In this document: piece after piece, positions 62,900 to 64,000 of the stretch
Position numbering within the stretch: the stretch's first letter is position 1
How the letters are laid out: each line of letters starts with the position of its first letter
From: Chamaecyparis obtusa
Taxonomy: Eukaryota > Streptophyta > Pinopsida > Cupressales > Cupressaceae
Direction: 5' to 3'
Length of the DNA stretch: 64,000 bases
Assembly: GCA_027943335.1 (NCBI GenBank)
Contig: BSBK01006386.1
Location: forward strand, 124,001-188,000
Position numbers and translations under genes: made by a program
Notes under the pieces: model-generated
The model's database searches: none
What the model saw: the letters and a program-made list of their open reading frames with translations, nothing else
What the model was told of the DNA's origin: nothing

Positions 62900-64000
62900 G
62901 ACTTTAACTTTCTTGAAAGAGGTTCTTAAATACATATTTAAGAGAGTAATGAAAATTCTTGAGGATACCTATAATAATTATAAGTCTATTTTCTTAACCC
63001 TAAAGAAATGTAACTAAAAGTTTCCATTGTTTAAGATTTTTTTATATAAATGGTCACTTAAGAGGACTACATTGACACTAATATGTTAGGTTAATTAATA
63101 CCAAGTGGATGTTCCAAAGAATTTGAGGCCCACGGAGAAGATGAATTCTCTTGTGGTGGAAGAATTTTGAGAATTAATAGAAAATAGAACAACACATAAA
63201 GTCAAAATTAAAATTATTTTAAAACTTTTCAACATTCAAACATCCTAAACATTCTTTATGACAATTAACAAATAATGGATTTCAATGAGTGTGGTTCTAA
63301 TTTTGATTTATTGATACCATTTATTCTTTCATTTATTGATTCAGGAGATAAAAATGATCTCAACAATTTTAACACCACAATGGATAGAATAATTGTAGTA
63401 GAGGACATAGTTGGAAAATTCATTATTGAGGCTAGATAAACATTGGATAGTAAATGGAAACAACACTTGGCCAATCTTCAAAAAATATATGCATATTGGT
63501 GACCGCATGAAATACTATATATCCAATGTTAGGAGAAATATTGCAAGTTTTCTATTTAATTTCTATCTATAGTCAACATTTTTATATAGGTTGTCAAGTC
63601 TCCTAGGCATTTTTTCAATAGGAACTAGAAATTAGTAAATGAAAATTTTAATTTGCATTTCAATGAGTCATCTTTGGGATCACTTTTTTCCATGTCATCC
63701 AACCACAGGTTTCCTTATATTTTTAAAATGAATTGAAGTGATGATGCATTCAATCTATATTACAATCTATCTCTCAATAGAACTTCCATGCCACTTCATT
63801 ACTTTTCAATCACATGCTTCACCATGTAGTTACATTAGTTCTTGTTAGTTTTGAATGCAAAGCATCTCTCTCATACTTTGATCCTATCATCAACAACTGT
63901 TGCAACTCAAACATCATTTTGGTTGGTGGAAAATATTATTCTATGTTAAGGATCTAAAAGAATTATAATTAGAAGTTAATTAAGGATATTGTTGTAAGGA
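62900..64000. other. no gene seen
   Basis: AT-rich DNA; short open frames only. Confidence 0.4.

Overview
This window looks like a stretch of a large, AT-rich, repeat-filled land-plant nuclear genome. A gymnosperm or conifer-type genome would fit, but that is inference and nothing here proves it. Evidence for a plant: one gene for an IDA-like signal peptide, an L1-type LINE with the plant layout (endonuclease, reverse transcriptase, RNase H), Ty1/copia and Ty3/gypsy LTR elements with plant-type priming sites, and a NOG1 gene fragment. No bacterial operons, CRISPR arrays, rRNA or tRNA genes were seen. The only ordinary gene that looks intact is the small peptide gene at 22394-22618.

Layout. 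1-13000 is a pile of LTR elements: a + strand gypsy-type 3' LTR (from 2068), then a 5'-truncated copia element (about 4030-12997) whose reverse transcriptase is split by a complete minus-strand gypsy-type element (4267-9659) with a perfect 5-bp target duplication. The gypsy element has gag, protease, G-patch and zinc-knuckle-like coding but no visible reverse transcriptase or integrase. 13000-21600 is mostly anonymous DNA with two probable solo LTRs, a CA/CG tract and a minisatellite. 21600-23700 is the IDA-like peptide locus, with a minisatellite upstream and a duplicated 3' flank interrupted by a SINE-like insert.

27171-50769 may be a single very large DNA transposon. Related inverted ends and subterminal palindromes enclose two convergent broken genes. 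The left gene (30194-31978, +) resembles a transposase; the right one (50431 to 38269, -) is a nine-exon gene that I cannot assign to a family. Between them lie a 14-copy, 357-bp satellite (31938-36981) and a fragment of the GTPase gene NOG1 (37523-37684, -). A 9.9-kb LINE (39024-48903, -) sits inside an intron of the right gene. It has a perfect 19-bp target duplication, and taking it out leaves a 98-bp intron like the others. The LINE ORF2 stays in one frame along its whole length and is broken only by six stop codons, each explainable by one C-to-T type change.

50770-64000 holds decayed retroelement duplicates, a 43-bp foldback, a full copia element with two LTRs (54999-62201) and a SINE-like copy. 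Almost all coding sequence in the window belongs to mobile elements, and all of that is broken by stops or frameshifts. The genes therefore do not form a pathway; they record successive insertions.
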